A stretch of DNA of 64,000 bases from Chitinophagaceae bacterium (lineage in GTDB: Bacteria; Bacteroidota; Bacteroidia; Chitinophagales; Chitinophagaceae): positions 1,054,001 to 1,118,000 of the forward strand of contig JADKAZ010000001.1 of the NCBI GenBank assembly GCA_016719015.1, written 5' to 3'. Under the pieces are notes generated by a model that was not told the DNA's origin, ran no database searches, and saw nothing but the letters and a program-made list of their open reading frames with translations. Below, piece by piece: positions 34,938 to 44,015 of the stretch (positions are counted from its first letter, which is position 1; every line of letters starts with the position of its first letter). Made by a program: the position numbers and the translations under genes.

Positions 34938-36338
34938 TCAACCTTTTTTTATCAATACCAGTTCAAAAGAAGGATAACCTCTTTCGCCATTTTGAGTAAG
35001 CGATGTAAACCGGATTTTGTAATAATTATTTGTTCCGTCTTTGATGATATAATAACGATCTGTTCTTACGGCAGGGGCTGCCCCGGGACCGCCTCCGGAA
35101 CGCCAATCAGCGCCGATAGCAGTTTGTGCTGTCGCAAATGTTTGCCCTGCAAGATCTGCTTCTGTAAAATCAGCGAATGCTTTTGTTGCAGTCATCACTT
35201 TGGCAGCTTGTACATTTCTGTTTAATAAAACGATATCCTGAAACAGGTAAGGCACTTCACCTGTACCAAAATTGGTAACATTAGAAAAAAATGTCCAGGC
35301 AATATCCCATTTCATTTTTTCAGGTTCCACTGCTACGGTCCCATTTTCGAAAGAGATATATTTAAAATAGCTGGCATCCTCTTTTGAAATAGTAATTTCC
35401 TGGAAAGTAGTGGCGGCAATATCAGCATGTTGCAATGTGTAGCCACCAGTTGCACTACGGATGATGCGTATTTTTTTCCATCCTCTTGATGCCGCGGGGC
35501 TGCCGGGTGCTAAACCACGGTTTACAATGTACACTTTATTATCAGCAGCAGTGGTGCTGATAGCTGCAATAGCTGTTCTGGAAAGGTCTCCGTTTGGATA
35601 ATCGATATAAGGCAATGAAATAGTAGTTGGTGCAAATTGGTTAAACGCAACTTCTGTAGAAAACCCTATTGTATCGGCAGCAGTTACCTGTGTAAGATCA
35701 TTCTTAGTCAATTGCTTTGCCATCATAGCGGAAGAGGAGTTGAGGATAACTCTAAAATCATCTGCTCCAGTATAAAAACCAAGATCCCATGAATTGCGGT
35801 TTACCGCAGTTGCCCGGTTAGCACTCAAATCTATAAACACTTTGTTGGGATATAAAACACCTCCACCGTTTACCGTGAGACTGGAATTAGTGGCAACTAA
35901 TTCTCCAAAATCAAGTGTCAATCTTTTCTTATTACCTATAAATACCGGGGCACCGGAACTGTAAATGTCAAATAGCAGTTTTTCATCTCCGTCAAATAAA
36001 ACACCATTCACTTTAGAAAGAGTGAATGACATTTCATTGCTACCAGCCGGAATAATGAGTTGTAGTTTACCAGCTGTTGTTGCTGGCACGGTGGTATAAT
36101 CAGTTGCATAAACCACCCCCTGCTCAGACAGGTTTATTGTTACCGGAATATCACGGTCAGTTGGGCGTACCAATTCAATTTTAATAGTGATATTAGTCTC
36201 GGTAGCATTGATACCTTGTGAAGTTGTTTCAAAATTGACCAGGTTATCAGCTTCCAATGCGTCTCTTTTACGGCAACCGGTGGTTAATAAAAGCAATGAA
36301 AAACTGGCGAGAATTGCTTTAGTTAGTATTTGTTTCAT
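34938..36338 (-). CDS. HmuY-like haem-binding lipoprotein
   Basis: 466 residues from ATG 36338, giving a lipobox at TTGC (Cys22). Residues about 35-155 look like a Calx-beta-type domain (VNFETTSQGINATETNITIKIEL, YATDYTTVPA). From about 175 the sequence resembles HmuY: FIDLSANRATAVNRNSWDLGFYTGADDFRVILNSS near the start and YYIIKDGTNNYYKIRFTSL near the end. HmuY proteins capture haem at the surface and pass it to a TonB receptor such as HmuR. The receptor gene lies directly upstream, which supports the assignment. The Calx-like N-terminal part makes it longer than the classical 215-residue HmuY. Haem specificity is inferred. Confidence 0.78.
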   Translation of the reverse strand: MKQILTKAILASFSLLLLTTGCRKRDALEADNLVNFETTSQGINATETNITIKIELVRPTDRDIPVTINLSEQGVVYATDYTTVPATTAGKLQLIIPAGSNEMSFTLSKVNGVLFDGDEKLLFDIYSSGAPVFIGNKKRLTLDFGELVATNSSLTVNGGGVLYPNKVFIDLSANRATAVNRNSWDLGFYTGADDFRVILNSSSAMMAKQLTKNDLTQVTAADTIGFSTEVAFNQFAPTTISLPYIDYPNGDLSRTAIAAISTTAADNKVYIVNRGLAPGSPAASRGWKKIRIIRSATGGYTLQHADIAATTFQEITISKEDASYFKYISFENGTVAVEPEKMKWDIAWTFFSNVTNFGTGEVPYLFQDIVLLNRNVQAAKVMTATKAFADFTEADLAGQTFATAQTAIGADWRSGGGPGAAPAVRTDRYYIIKDGTNNYYKIRFTSLTQNGERGYPSFELVLIKKG

Positions 36339-36375
36339 TGTGCTTTGTTGATTTTTATTAATAGTGTTGTTGTAA

Positions 36376-38433
36376 TTATTTTTTCTCCCAGTTAAAAACA
36401 AGGCCGGCAAAAAAAGATCGACCAGTTCCTACATTTAAACCTCCACTGGAATGAATACCGCCGCTCACAAAACTGCTATTGATACGATCGGTATCAAAAA
36501 TGTTTTTCACACCGGCACTAAGGGAAAAGTAGCTGAACAGTTGTTTATTCAACGTTATATCGGCAATATGAAAGCCATCGGTTTCAGCCAAAATGATGTC
36601 AGGCCCATTGGTAACATATCTGGGTCTTTTACCGGTAAACTTGTAAAAAAGATTTACATCCAGGCGAATAGCAGAAAAAGAATAACCAGCAATAATATTT
36701 GCTTCGGGAGACCATTGCAACTCGGGTAATGATTTATCTGTTGCTGAATAAATATTATAAAAACCCGTATAAGAAGCGCCGGCTGAAATACTCAGGCTCT
36801 TGTATTTTGCTGTACTATTGATATGTACACCGCCGGTTTTACTATTGGCCACATTGTATAACCGGGCAGTATCTGAGGCTTGCGTAAATACATAATCAAT
36901 CATATTTTTTACCTGGTTATAAAAGCCGCCAAGTGCAGAAGTATAAACGACTCCTTTAGTGCTGATCTTTTTCCAATTTAAAGAACCTGTGAAACTATTA
37001 GATGTTTCTGCCATTAATTCGGGGTTACCTATTACCTGGTGATTAGCATCAAAAAAGCTGAAGTACAATTCTCTGAGGGAAGGAGAACGAAACCCTTTTG
37101 CATAAGATAATCGCAGGTCGATATCTTTTGTAAGAACAATTTTGGTATTGAGTGATGGAATAACAGGAGGTGCATCGTACACTGAGTTTTTAATAAACCG
37201 AAGACCGGGCCGGATATTTATTTTTTTTGAAGGAGTGATCTCTGAAGTAATAAAGAATGCATAATCGTTCACTCTATTGCTTCCTTCTTTTAATCTTTCT
37301 CCTTCTCCGCTTTCGAGGTTAATATCTACTCCAGGTTGAAAAGAAAGCAATGATGATACTTTATAATATACACTGCTCCGAAATGTAAATCCTTTAAAAT
37401 TCACTACCGATTGACGGCCGCTACCCGGATCAAGCCTTGTATCACCATTTTTCTTATTAATTGTAGTAGAGAAAACCTGGCGGCTATAATCGCTATAAGA
37501 GGTTTGAAGTTGAACATTCAAATTGTTACTGGCAAAATAAGAAGCCTGCAACTGCTGCATGATGCGTTGAGAAAGATACTCCTGGTCGTATGCCAGTGTA
37601 TCACCTGAATTAGCATCGGCATAGGGTAAAAAATTGCCGGGGTTAGTAATGATCTCATCTAGCCCATCCAAGCGGTAACGGGCACTGAATTTTCCTTTTG
37701 TATAGCCAACGAAACCATTTGCAAGCAACTGGTCTTTCTTATGCCAAACCAATTCCCGGCCAATCGCCGTGTCTTTCCATCCACCAAAATAATTATGACC
37801 GAATGAACCACCAGCTTCCCAATTTTTATACCGGGTCGTAAAGCCGGCATACTGATTATGGATACCTTGTTTGATACCATATTCATTACCGACAGATTCT
37901 TCATGCAACCTTGCATTGACAGTAAATTTGGCGGCTCCGCTTTTTTTAGTAATGATATTAATAACACCTGCCAGCGCATCTGCACCATACACTACAGACA
38001 TCGGTCCTTCTACCAGCTCAATTCGTTCGATTGAATTGACATCAACCTGGTTGATATCAATTTCATTAGAAGCACCCTGGCGTCCAAGCATTGGCAATCC
38101 ATCAACCAGCACTTTTACATTTTGGCCGCTCAGGCCAAGCATCGTGATACCAGAACCACCGGTGGCCGGATCTTGTGCAAAACGAACATTTAATTCATTC
38201 TTTAATACATCCTGCAAGCTGGCTGCTCCCTGTTTTTGGATTCTTTCCTTTGAAATGATACGAACCTGGTAAACAGAGTTCCTGGCAGACTGTGGTTTAT
38301 ATTGACCCGTAACAACTACTTCACTTAATTCTTTTGCTTTTGTAGTATCTTCTGGTTTACTGAAATAAATTTGTTGCGCCGTCAATAGTTGGTTAATTGT
38401 AACCGTAATAATAAGCAGGTAAATTTTTCTCAT
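36376..38433 (-). CDS. TonB-dependent outer-membrane receptor (haem/iron type)
   Basis: 685 residues with a signal peptide ending near LTAQQ. The plug domain runs from about residue 35 (LSEVVVTGQYKPQSARNSVYQVRIISKERI) through LKNELNVRF and VYGADALAGVINIITKKSG; the barrel ends with FFAGLVFNWEKK and a terminal aromatic-rich strand. There is no N-terminal carboxypeptidase-like domain. It imports a ligand across the outer membrane using TonB energy; the HmuY-like lipoprotein 37 bases downstream suggests haem. It is the first gene of the pair. Confidence 0.9.
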   Translation of the reverse strand: MRKIYLLIITVTINQLLTAQQIYFSKPEDTTKAKELSEVVVTGQYKPQSARNSVYQVRIISKERIQKQGAASLQDVLKNELNVRFAQDPATGGSGITMLGLSGQNVKVLVDGLPMLGRQGASNEIDINQVDVNSIERIELVEGPMSVVYGADALAGVINIITKKSGAAKFTVNARLHEESVGNEYGIKQGIHNQYAGFTTRYKNWEAGGSFGHNYFGGWKDTAIGRELVWHKKDQLLANGFVGYTKGKFSARYRLDGLDEIITNPGNFLPYADANSGDTLAYDQEYLSQRIMQQLQASYFASNNLNVQLQTSYSDYSRQVFSTTINKKNGDTRLDPGSGRQSVVNFKGFTFRSSVYYKVSSLLSFQPGVDINLESGEGERLKEGSNRVNDYAFFITSEITPSKKINIRPGLRFIKNSVYDAPPVIPSLNTKIVLTKDIDLRLSYAKGFRSPSLRELYFSFFDANHQVIGNPELMAETSNSFTGSLNWKKISTKGVVYTSALGGFYNQVKNMIDYVFTQASDTARLYNVANSKTGGVHINSTAKYKSLSISAGASYTGFYNIYSATDKSLPELQWSPEANIIAGYSFSAIRLDVNLFYKFTGKRPRYVTNGPDIILAETDGFHIADITLNKQLFSYFSLSAGVKNIFDTDRINSSFVSGGIHSSGGLNVGTGRSFFAGLVFNWEKK

Positions 38434-38742
38434 AAATTTTTATTTCGAATGCAAAGGTTATTCCGCAAGTATTGCGATTTATCATACAATTGTCAGGAAG
38501 AATATCAATAGTAAAGTTTGACAATACAGTGACGGCTTACGTTGTAAGGTCACACTAATCCATGAGTAGAATCATGTACTATAGCTAATGCAATCAGCTA
38601 CTAAAAACAAAGTTGTTATACCGCCATCGTTGTACGGTAGAAAAACATTAAACACCGGACATAAATGATCCCTGTTCAAAATTGTTTATGGATGGAATGA
38701 GTTTGCGCCATCAGGAACTAATCCTTACCGATGAATCAAAAA
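38434..38742. other. Intergenic region upstream of the haem-type receptor
   Basis: This is the only stretch over 300 bases without a gene. No open frame of note, tRNA or rRNA was seen. It contains an imperfect dyad (38529-38553) and a minor one near 38621-38640 (TACCG...CGGTA) sharing the core GTTGTA. On the minus strand a box-like sequence with one extra base (TAACCTTTG) lies just upstream of the receptor ATG. It may hold the receptor's promoter and control sites. Confidence 0.5.
38529..38553. promoter_or_regulatory. Imperfect inverted repeat upstream of TonB receptor
   Basis: GTGAC and CTTAC (38529-38540, with GG between them) pair with GTAAG and GTCAC (38544-38553) around a 3-base centre, giving 10 bp with a bulge. 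It lies about 100 bases upstream of the receptor start and could be an operator or an RNA hairpin. No known Fur-box match was made. Confidence 0.3.
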
Positions 38743-38774
38743 ATAAAGGCTGACCCATTCAGGCCAGCCTTTAT
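38743..38774 (-). terminator. Intrinsic terminator after the DUF4920 gene
   Basis: ATAAAGGCTG with ACC pairs with GG and CCAGCCTTTAT; on the minus strand a run of T follows. It is 18 bases after the DUF4920 stop. Confidence 0.75.
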
Positions 38775-38792
38775 AAAAAAAATTACACTTTA

Positions 38793-39269
38793 TTATTCCA
38801 CTATTACAATTCCTTTTGCCAGCACACTTACCGCTTTTTCCGGCTTGGTAATAGCATCAATTTCTTCTTTAGTTTTTTTCGCATCTTCTGCATAGTGCTT
38901 CAACTCTGCCACAGAAGTTGTTTTAATTTTTACTTCGCCATCTATCACCACCGTTTTTCCTTTGGCAGATACAGGTAGGAAAAAACCATAATCCTTCATT
39001 TTTACTGTTGCAGTCTGGCCATCATTCAATTCTAATTTCAACCAACAACCCTTCTTGGGGCATACTTCAATTATTTTTGCCGTTACTTTTACTTCAGGGA
39101 ATTCAGAGCCACCGTTCAGTTTGGCAACTACATCATTAATGTTCAAAGCCCCTTCAGGATTTACTTTATCGCCATACCATTCTCCGGTTTTTGCATCTCC
39201 GGCAGGCGGTTGTGCATTGGCAATAAAACCAAAACCTGCAATAGCTAATGTGAGGAATACTTTCTTCAT
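38793..39269 (-). CDS. DUF4920 secreted protein
   Basis: 158 residues from ATG 39269, with a signal peptide ending near IANAQ (residue 19). The mature part matches DUF4920 features: EWYGDKVNPEGALNINDVVAKL, then VCPKKGCWLKLEL with a Cys-x4-Cys pair, and VVIDGEVKI in an OB-like fold. Family function is unknown; members often lie near metal or redox genes. It is monocistronic, with a terminator. Confidence 0.8.
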   Translation of the reverse strand: MKKVFLTLAIAGFGFIANAQPPAGDAKTGEWYGDKVNPEGALNINDVVAKLNGGSEFPEVKVTAKIIEVCPKKGCWLKLELNDGQTATVKMKDYGFFLPVSAKGKTVVIDGEVKIKTTSVAELKHYAEDAKKTKEEIDAITKPEKAVSVLAKGIVIVE

Positions 39270-39336
39270 GATTATCATTTTAAATTGATTGTAAATGTTT
39301 GGAGAGCAAAGATAGTTTTTCTGGCTAAAAAGTTGC

Positions 39337-40389
39337 CTATTCGGGTAAAACAGGTTTTGAGAACGCTAAAGGCGGAGCTGAAATGGCTTTCAGGAAAGCC
39401 AGCAGGTCTTTTTGTTCCCTGTCAGTCAGTCCGATAGTGCGAAGAAGAGGGTTTGTTCCCGGGGGAAATTTAGCAATGCTGTATTGGCTAATTATCTGTT
39501 CCAGGCTATTGAACTGTCCGTCATGCATCCATGGGCCGGTCCGGGCCACATCTCTTAATGAAGGTGTTTTAAACTTTCCCATGTCTTCCTCTATATGCGT
39601 TACTTTATAATAACCAACATCGCCGTTCGAAAAACCCCGGTTATGAAACTGGTTATCTGAAAACAAAGGGCCATTGTGACAGTTGATACATCTTGCCTTA
39701 GTTCGGAATAAATGTAGCCCCCGCACTTCACTATTATTCAACGCTTTTTTATTCCCTTCCAGAAACTCATCAAAGCGACTCTTCCGGCTACTGATTGTTT
39801 TTTCAAATGTGGCAATAGCTTCGGTCATAACGAAGGGATCTATCTCTTCATCGCCAAAAGCTTTCTTGAATAATTCCTTATATCCTTTTACTCTTCTCAA
39901 CTTCCGCATTACTTCCGGCATTTCGCTGTGCATTTCTGTTTCACTGTTAATGGGCCCAAAAGCCTGGTCCTGTAAATCTCTTGACCGGCCATCCCAAAAG
40001 AGACGATTATAGTACCAGCTGTTCTGAATTGTGGGAGAATTTCTTTGTGTTACAGCACCTTCATGACCGATTGACTTCACTTTACCGTCTGTCCAGTTAA
40101 GTTCGGGCTGGTGACAAGTGGCACAACTTATTTTTCCGGAGCCACTTAGTCTTGTGTCAAAAAATAAAGCTTTGCCTAATTCAATTACAGCTTTCAATGA
40201 ATCCATTTGCTTTTCCAGCGGACCCGGAGGTAACACACCTAGCTCCTGCCAAATCACCCCCTCATCTATAAAAGGTTTTGGCCATGCTGAAGATGGACGG
40301 GAATATATATTGCGTAGGTTTTCTTTTGTAAAGGAAACCGAAAACAAAACAATTACTGACAACAATGTGATAACTATCAATTTCCGCAT
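39337..40389 (-). CDS. Dihaem cytochrome c peroxidase family protein
   Basis: 350 residues from ATG 40389 with an N-terminal signal or anchor (VITLLSVIVLFSVSF). Two haem c motifs are present: Cys89-Ala-Thr-Cys92-His93 and Cys234-Ile-Asn-Cys237-His238. Supporting motifs are LGKALFFDTRLSGSGKISCATCHQP, RNSPTIQNSWYYNRLFWDGR and FKTPSLRDVARTGPWMHDGQF. The family reduces hydrogen peroxide to water in the periplasm, or acts like MauG in haem chemistry. It lies downstream of the TonB receptor gene with a terminator between them, so it is probably transcribed separately. Confidence 0.9.
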   Translation of the reverse strand: MRKLIVITLLSVIVLFSVSFTKENLRNIYSRPSSAWPKPFIDEGVIWQELGVLPPGPLEKQMDSLKAVIELGKALFFDTRLSGSGKISCATCHQPELNWTDGKVKSIGHEGAVTQRNSPTIQNSWYYNRLFWDGRSRDLQDQAFGPINSETEMHSEMPEVMRKLRRVKGYKELFKKAFGDEEIDPFVMTEAIATFEKTISSRKSRFDEFLEGNKKALNNSEVRGLHLFRTKARCINCHNGPLFSDNQFHNRGFSNGDVGYYKVTHIEEDMGKFKTPSLRDVARTGPWMHDGQFNSLEQIISQYSIAKFPPGTNPLLRTIGLTDREQKDLLAFLKAISAPPLAFSKPVLPE

Positions 40390-40402
40390 GCGGCAAATAT
40401 GC

Positions 40403-40437
40403 AAAAAAAGTACCGGACAAAAAATGACCGGTACTTT
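40403..40437 (-). terminator. Intrinsic terminator between TonB receptor and peroxidase genes
   Basis: AAAGTACCGG (40407-40416) pairs with CCGGTACTTT (40428-40437); on the minus strand the stem is followed by seven T. It ends the DUF6660/TonB receptor transcript. Confidence 0.8.
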
Positions 40438-40440
40438 GGT

Positions 40441-42600
40441 TTATAATCTGATTTTAATACCTCCATTTGTTACAAACCCATCCAAAGGCGCATAAATATC
40501 TTTGAACAGAGGGTTACTGATGCTGCCGGTATATATACTTCCATATTTTGATTGCCGGGTATCTAAAAAGTTTTCAAAATTGATATACAAAGAAATTTTC
40601 TCCCATAATTTTTCCACCATGAAGCCGGTAATCCAATATGACCTGCCAGTGGTTCCATCACTTAATCGTTGTTTACTAAAGAAATAGCCTTCCAACCCAA
40701 CTTTCCATTTTTCATGTACTTCGTATAACAAAACGGAATTAAGACGATGACGTGGGGTTAGAAAATTTTCTTGTTTAAAATTTCCCTGATGTAATTCTGC
40801 TTGTGTATAAGTATAGCCAACAAACAATTTAAAATCGCTGTAGCCAACTTTGATATTGGTTTCCATACCCCTGCTATCAATGTGGCCGGTCAACGTATTG
40901 AACCTGTAATTGCCACCATCGAACTGCAGTAATAAAGGATTAGTAATACGGGTATAAAAAAACAGATGATTAATGCTGAAACTTACATCCCCGTCTGCAA
41001 ATTTTGTTTTGTAATTAATATCTGCACTCACCCCATAGCTACGTTCAAGCTTGTTTACAGCATCATTTACCGGTAATACATTTTTATACTGCAGCCTTTC
41101 GCTTTCTTCTGTAAAAATAGTGGGTGTTTTATATCCCAAGCCGCCACCAATACGGGAAGAAAGTTTAGGGTTGAATTTGAATAAAGCCGATAATCTTGGC
41201 AGAAAAACAAAACCATAATCTTTTACATAATCACCTCTCAGCCCACTTTCGAGATGAAATTTCTCATTTATTTTAAGCGTATTTTGAATAAATGTTCCAA
41301 TCGTCAATTGCTGATAGTTTCGCAAGGGGGTGGCGGTGAGTTGTGTTTCCTTAAAATGGTCTGTCAGCAGGTTTATTCCACTTACCCATTCTGCCTTATC
41401 ACCGTGGTAAGCGTAGGTAGCTTCTGTAAATGTTCCATTCTGCGTTCCGGTAAAACCATAGCCAGGCGAAGTGATGCCCCGCTGAAAACGATTCAAACTG
41501 TTTTTAAAAGTAAAATGACTGCATTTACCAAAATGATGTTCAATACTCAATTGAGTGCTGTACCGGTCGGTATTATTAAATTCATAAAAACCAGACGGGT
41601 TATTTCCCTTTATATACTCCATATCACCACCCGTTCTTTTTTCAGTGGTGATGTTGGCACCCACGGTCATTGTAGTCTTTGGAGTAAAGTACACAAACAG
41701 TTTTGGGTTGAGGGTATACCGTTCAAATTTTGGAATGGCGGACAATCCTATATCAGCAGGATCATATGCAGCATTGCTGTTGCGGGAAGCAAATACAGTA
41801 AGTCCGGTTTTACCAAACTTTTTTCCATAAAAACCACTGGTGTTTAATCCTCCTGCGGAAGTAACATCAAAATGAAACTTTAATTCTTGTTGCTCCTTTG
41901 GTGTTTTAGAAATCAAGTTTACCAGGCCTGCGATGGCACCGCCCCCATATAATGTGGAGGCTGATCCCTTTATTACTTCAAATTGTTTAAGGTCTAACGG
42001 AGGAGTTTGTAATAATCCAAGACCACTGCTAAAACCAGCATATAAAGGAAATCCATCCTTCAATACCTGTGTGTATCGTCCATCCAATCCTTGTATCCGG
42101 ATGGAGGCGTTGGCAGAAGTAGCAGAGGTCTGCTGGGTTTGTATGCCGGTACTTTCCGTTAACACCATTCTGATATCACCGGGCTTCATGTTTGCTTTTT
42201 CATCTAACTCTTCCCCGGCGATAAACTCTACCCTTGTTGGAATATCTTGTATGGTTCTTGAACTTCGGGTTGACTGAATAATTACTTCTTCCTCCTCTTC
42301 TTCTTTTAGTTTCATTTCAACCAACACTAAAGTGTCATTGAATGGAATAGTGACCCGTACTTCTTTTGTTTCATATCCTATATAAGAGATAAACAAAATA
42401 ACTTCCCTTGCTGGCAAAATGAATTTTGCTTCCCCATCATTATTGGTAACAGGTAAGTTTTCAATCCCCTTAGAAACTATTGAAGCATTGGCTAAAGGTT
42501 CTTTGGTCTCTGTATTGATAACTTTTACTTTCAGTATATTTTGCCCAAATAATGTTGCAGTGCATAACAATGCTGCAATCATCAAACATATTTTTATCAT
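40441..42600 (-). CDS. TonB-dependent receptor with carboxypeptidase-like N-terminal domain
   Basis: 719 residues. A signal peptide ends near TLFGQ; residues about 22-98 form a carboxypeptidase-D regulatory-like domain (LKVKVINTETKEPLANASIVSKG, VILFISYIGYETKEVRV), followed by a plug domain (SRTIQDIPTRVEFIAGEEL, LYGGGAIAGLVNLISKTPK) and a barrel. It lies 37 bases downstream of the Cys-rich DUF6660-like gene. In Bacteroidota this pairing is commonly found with metal handling genes, so a metal or metal-chelate substrate is likely, but this is inferred. Confidence 0.9.
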   Translation of the reverse strand: MIKICLMIAALLCTATLFGQNILKVKVINTETKEPLANASIVSKGIENLPVTNNDGEAKFILPAREVILFISYIGYETKEVRVTIPFNDTLVLVEMKLKEEEEEEVIIQSTRSSRTIQDIPTRVEFIAGEELDEKANMKPGDIRMVLTESTGIQTQQTSATSANASIRIQGLDGRYTQVLKDGFPLYAGFSSGLGLLQTPPLDLKQFEVIKGSASTLYGGGAIAGLVNLISKTPKEQQELKFHFDVTSAGGLNTSGFYGKKFGKTGLTVFASRNSNAAYDPADIGLSAIPKFERYTLNPKLFVYFTPKTTMTVGANITTEKRTGGDMEYIKGNNPSGFYEFNNTDRYSTQLSIEHHFGKCSHFTFKNSLNRFQRGITSPGYGFTGTQNGTFTEATYAYHGDKAEWVSGINLLTDHFKETQLTATPLRNYQQLTIGTFIQNTLKINEKFHLESGLRGDYVKDYGFVFLPRLSALFKFNPKLSSRIGGGLGYKTPTIFTEESERLQYKNVLPVNDAVNKLERSYGVSADINYKTKFADGDVSFSINHLFFYTRITNPLLLQFDGGNYRFNTLTGHIDSRGMETNIKVGYSDFKLFVGYTYTQAELHQGNFKQENFLTPRHRLNSVLLYEVHEKWKVGLEGYFFSKQRLSDGTTGRSYWITGFMVEKLWEKISLYINFENFLDTRQSKYGSIYTGSISNPLFKDIYAPLDGFVTNGGIKIRL

Positions 42601-42637
42601 GCTTAATTTTTAGATTAATGAATTGTATTAAATGTCA

Positions 42638-42961
42638 TCAACCTAATCTGGGTGGTTGCCAGAAATCATACTCAACACCAGGAAGTGCGGGTTCAATAAA
42701 AGTGATATAAACTGAATTAATTTTTATTGAAATAATTTCAATTGCCGTTGGCTCAAAAGCTATCGTGGCCGTAGCACATCCTTCACAACTAAAGAAAGGA
42801 GAACAATTACCACAATCCTCATCACCACTTTCATGATTAGCTGGTCGTTCCATCCCTGCGGACATGGCTACTTTATCATCCGGGCAATCATCAAAGGCAC
42901 AACAGGGCACCGCCGAAAGCAGCAGGAGATAAAAAGTCAATATATAACCAGCAAATTTCAT
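42638..42961 (-). CDS. Small Cys-rich secreted protein, DUF6660-like
   Basis: 107 residues with an N-terminal signal (residues 1-22). It contains a Cys50-x2-Cys53-x5-Cys59-x2-Cys62 cluster (DEDCGNCSPFFSCEGCA), which suggests metal binding, and ends in FWQPPRLG. The family is unnamed in function; proteins of this type sit upstream of TonB receptors in Bacteroidota. The QPPRL tail is shared with the small protein at 48857-49237. A consensus -7 box and the ACAGTCATTC motif lie just upstream. Confidence 0.75.
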   Translation of the reverse strand: MKFAGYILTFYLLLLSAVPCCAFDDCPDDKVAMSAGMERPANHESGDEDCGNCSPFFSCEGCATATIAFEPTAIEIISIKINSVYITFIEPALPGVEYDFWQPPRLG

Positions 42962-42966
42962 GAATG

Positions 42967-42989
42967 CAAATTTATCCTCGAATGACTGT
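42967..42989 (-). promoter_or_regulatory. Promoter box and shared operator-like motif upstream of the DUF6660-like gene
   Basis: On the minus strand TAAATTTG (42967-42974) is a perfect -7 box, 5 bases before the ATG region. ACAGTCATTC (42980-42989) lies 5 bases upstream of the box, within the spacer. The same 10-mer recurs twice at the AraC locus (49238-49247 and 49337-49346). Confidence 0.55.
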
Positions 42990-43037
42990 AATAACTAAAA
43001 ACCGGATGATTTATTATCGCAACAACAGTTCAACCTG

Positions 43038-43045
43038 TAGCTTTG
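43038..43045 (+). promoter_or_regulatory. -7 box TAGCTTTG upstream of the ChaN-like gene
   Basis: TAGCTTTG matches TAnnTTTG and ends 25 bases before the ATG at 43071. The -33 region lacks a clear TTG. Confidence 0.45.
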
Positions 43046-43070
43046 CTGTAATTTCAATAAAAAAATCATA

Positions 43071-43952
43071 ATGAAACTATTCCTGCTTGCCGCCACTTTG
43101 TTTGTTTGTCAAATCTCTTTCTCCCAATCCGGCATCGAAAAGCATTTTAAGATATATGATGTAAAAACAAAACAACTAGCCACTGTTGAACAGCTAGCGG
43201 CGGCTTGTAAGGATGCAAACATTATATTTTTCGGTGAAGAACATAATGACAGCGCCGGACATTATTTAGAGGCCGCCATCTTTAAAGCCCTGCACCAGCA
43301 ATACAGCAACAAGCTTGCCCTCAGCATGGAAATGTTTGAAACAGATTGCCAATTGGTATTGAATGAATACTTCGCCGGCTTCATTAGCGAAGACCGTTTG
43401 ATTAAAGAAGGCAGGGCATGGAGCAATTACCGGGATTATAAACCTGTAGTGGAATTTGCCAAACAAAACAAACTCTCTGTTATTGCCGCTAATACGCCGA
43501 GAAGGTATGTGAACATGGTAGGCCGCAAAGGAATGAAATCACTCGATAGTTTACCCAAAGCATCAAAACGATTTCTGCCTCCACTTCCTTATGATACTTC
43601 TTCCGGTAAATACAGGGAAAAATTCATGGACTTTATGAAAGGGGGCAGCCCCGGCACCAGCAATGCCCGCATCTTTTACAGCCAGAGTCTCTGGGATGCA
43701 GGAATGAGTTACAGCATTTATAACTATTGGAAGAAACATAAAGACGAAAAGATATTCCATATGGTAGGCCGCTTTCATTGCGATGAAAAATTGGGGACCG
43801 CCGAACAGTTGCAAAAAAGAAAGTCTGGATTAAAAATTATGAATATCAGTTGTTTTAGTGATAGTTCATTTTCCAACCCGGATTGGTCTGCCTTCAGCCA
43901 CCTCGGAGATTTTATTATCCTTACGGATCCTGAATTAAAAAAGACTTATTAA
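43071..43952 (+). CDS. ChaN-like haem-binding protein
   Basis: 293 residues with a signal peptide ending at ISFSQ (residue 19). Domain features of the ChaN/DUF399 family are visible: IIFFGEEHNDSAGHYLEAAIFKAL near residue 50, LALSMEMFETDCQLVLNEYFAG, LSVIAANTPRRYVNMVG and KIFHMVGRFHCDEKLG. Campylobacter ChaN binds two haems as a dimer in the outer membrane; here no lipobox was found, so it should be periplasmic. Its neighbours (HmuY-like, TonB receptors, cytochromes) suit a haem or iron role. Divergent from the DUF6660-like gene and followed by a terminator. Confidence 0.82.
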   Translation: MKLFLLAATLFVCQISFSQSGIEKHFKIYDVKTKQLATVEQLAAACKDANIIFFGEEHNDSAGHYLEAAIFKALHQQYSNKLALSMEMFETDCQLVLNEYFAGFISEDRLIKEGRAWSNYRDYKPVVEFAKQNKLSVIAANTPRRYVNMVGRKGMKSLDSLPKASKRFLPPLPYDTSSGKYREKFMDFMKGGSPGTSNARIFYSQSLWDAGMSYSIYNYWKKHKDEKIFHMVGRFHCDEKLGTAEQLQKRKSGLKIMNISCFSDSSFSNPDWSAFSHLGDFIILTDPELKKTY

Positions 43953-43955
43953 AAG

Positions 43956-43986
43956 ATAAAGGGGCTTTAAAATAACGCCCCTTTAT
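43956..43986. terminator. Intrinsic terminator between convergent ChaN and SprB-cytochrome genes
   Basis: ATAAAGGGGC (43956-43965) and GCCCCTTTAT (43977-43986) form a 10-bp stem, followed by TATTATT on the plus strand; the minus side has A/T-rich sequence too. Confidence 0.75.
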
Positions 43987-44015
43987 TATTATTACTACTA
44001 ATCAACCGTAGTTTC

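Noticed and set aside
38434..38742. tRNA or small structured RNA in the long intergenic region
   Set aside because: No acceptor/T-loop pattern (GGTTCGAATCC type) or riboswitch motif was seen; only a short dyad.
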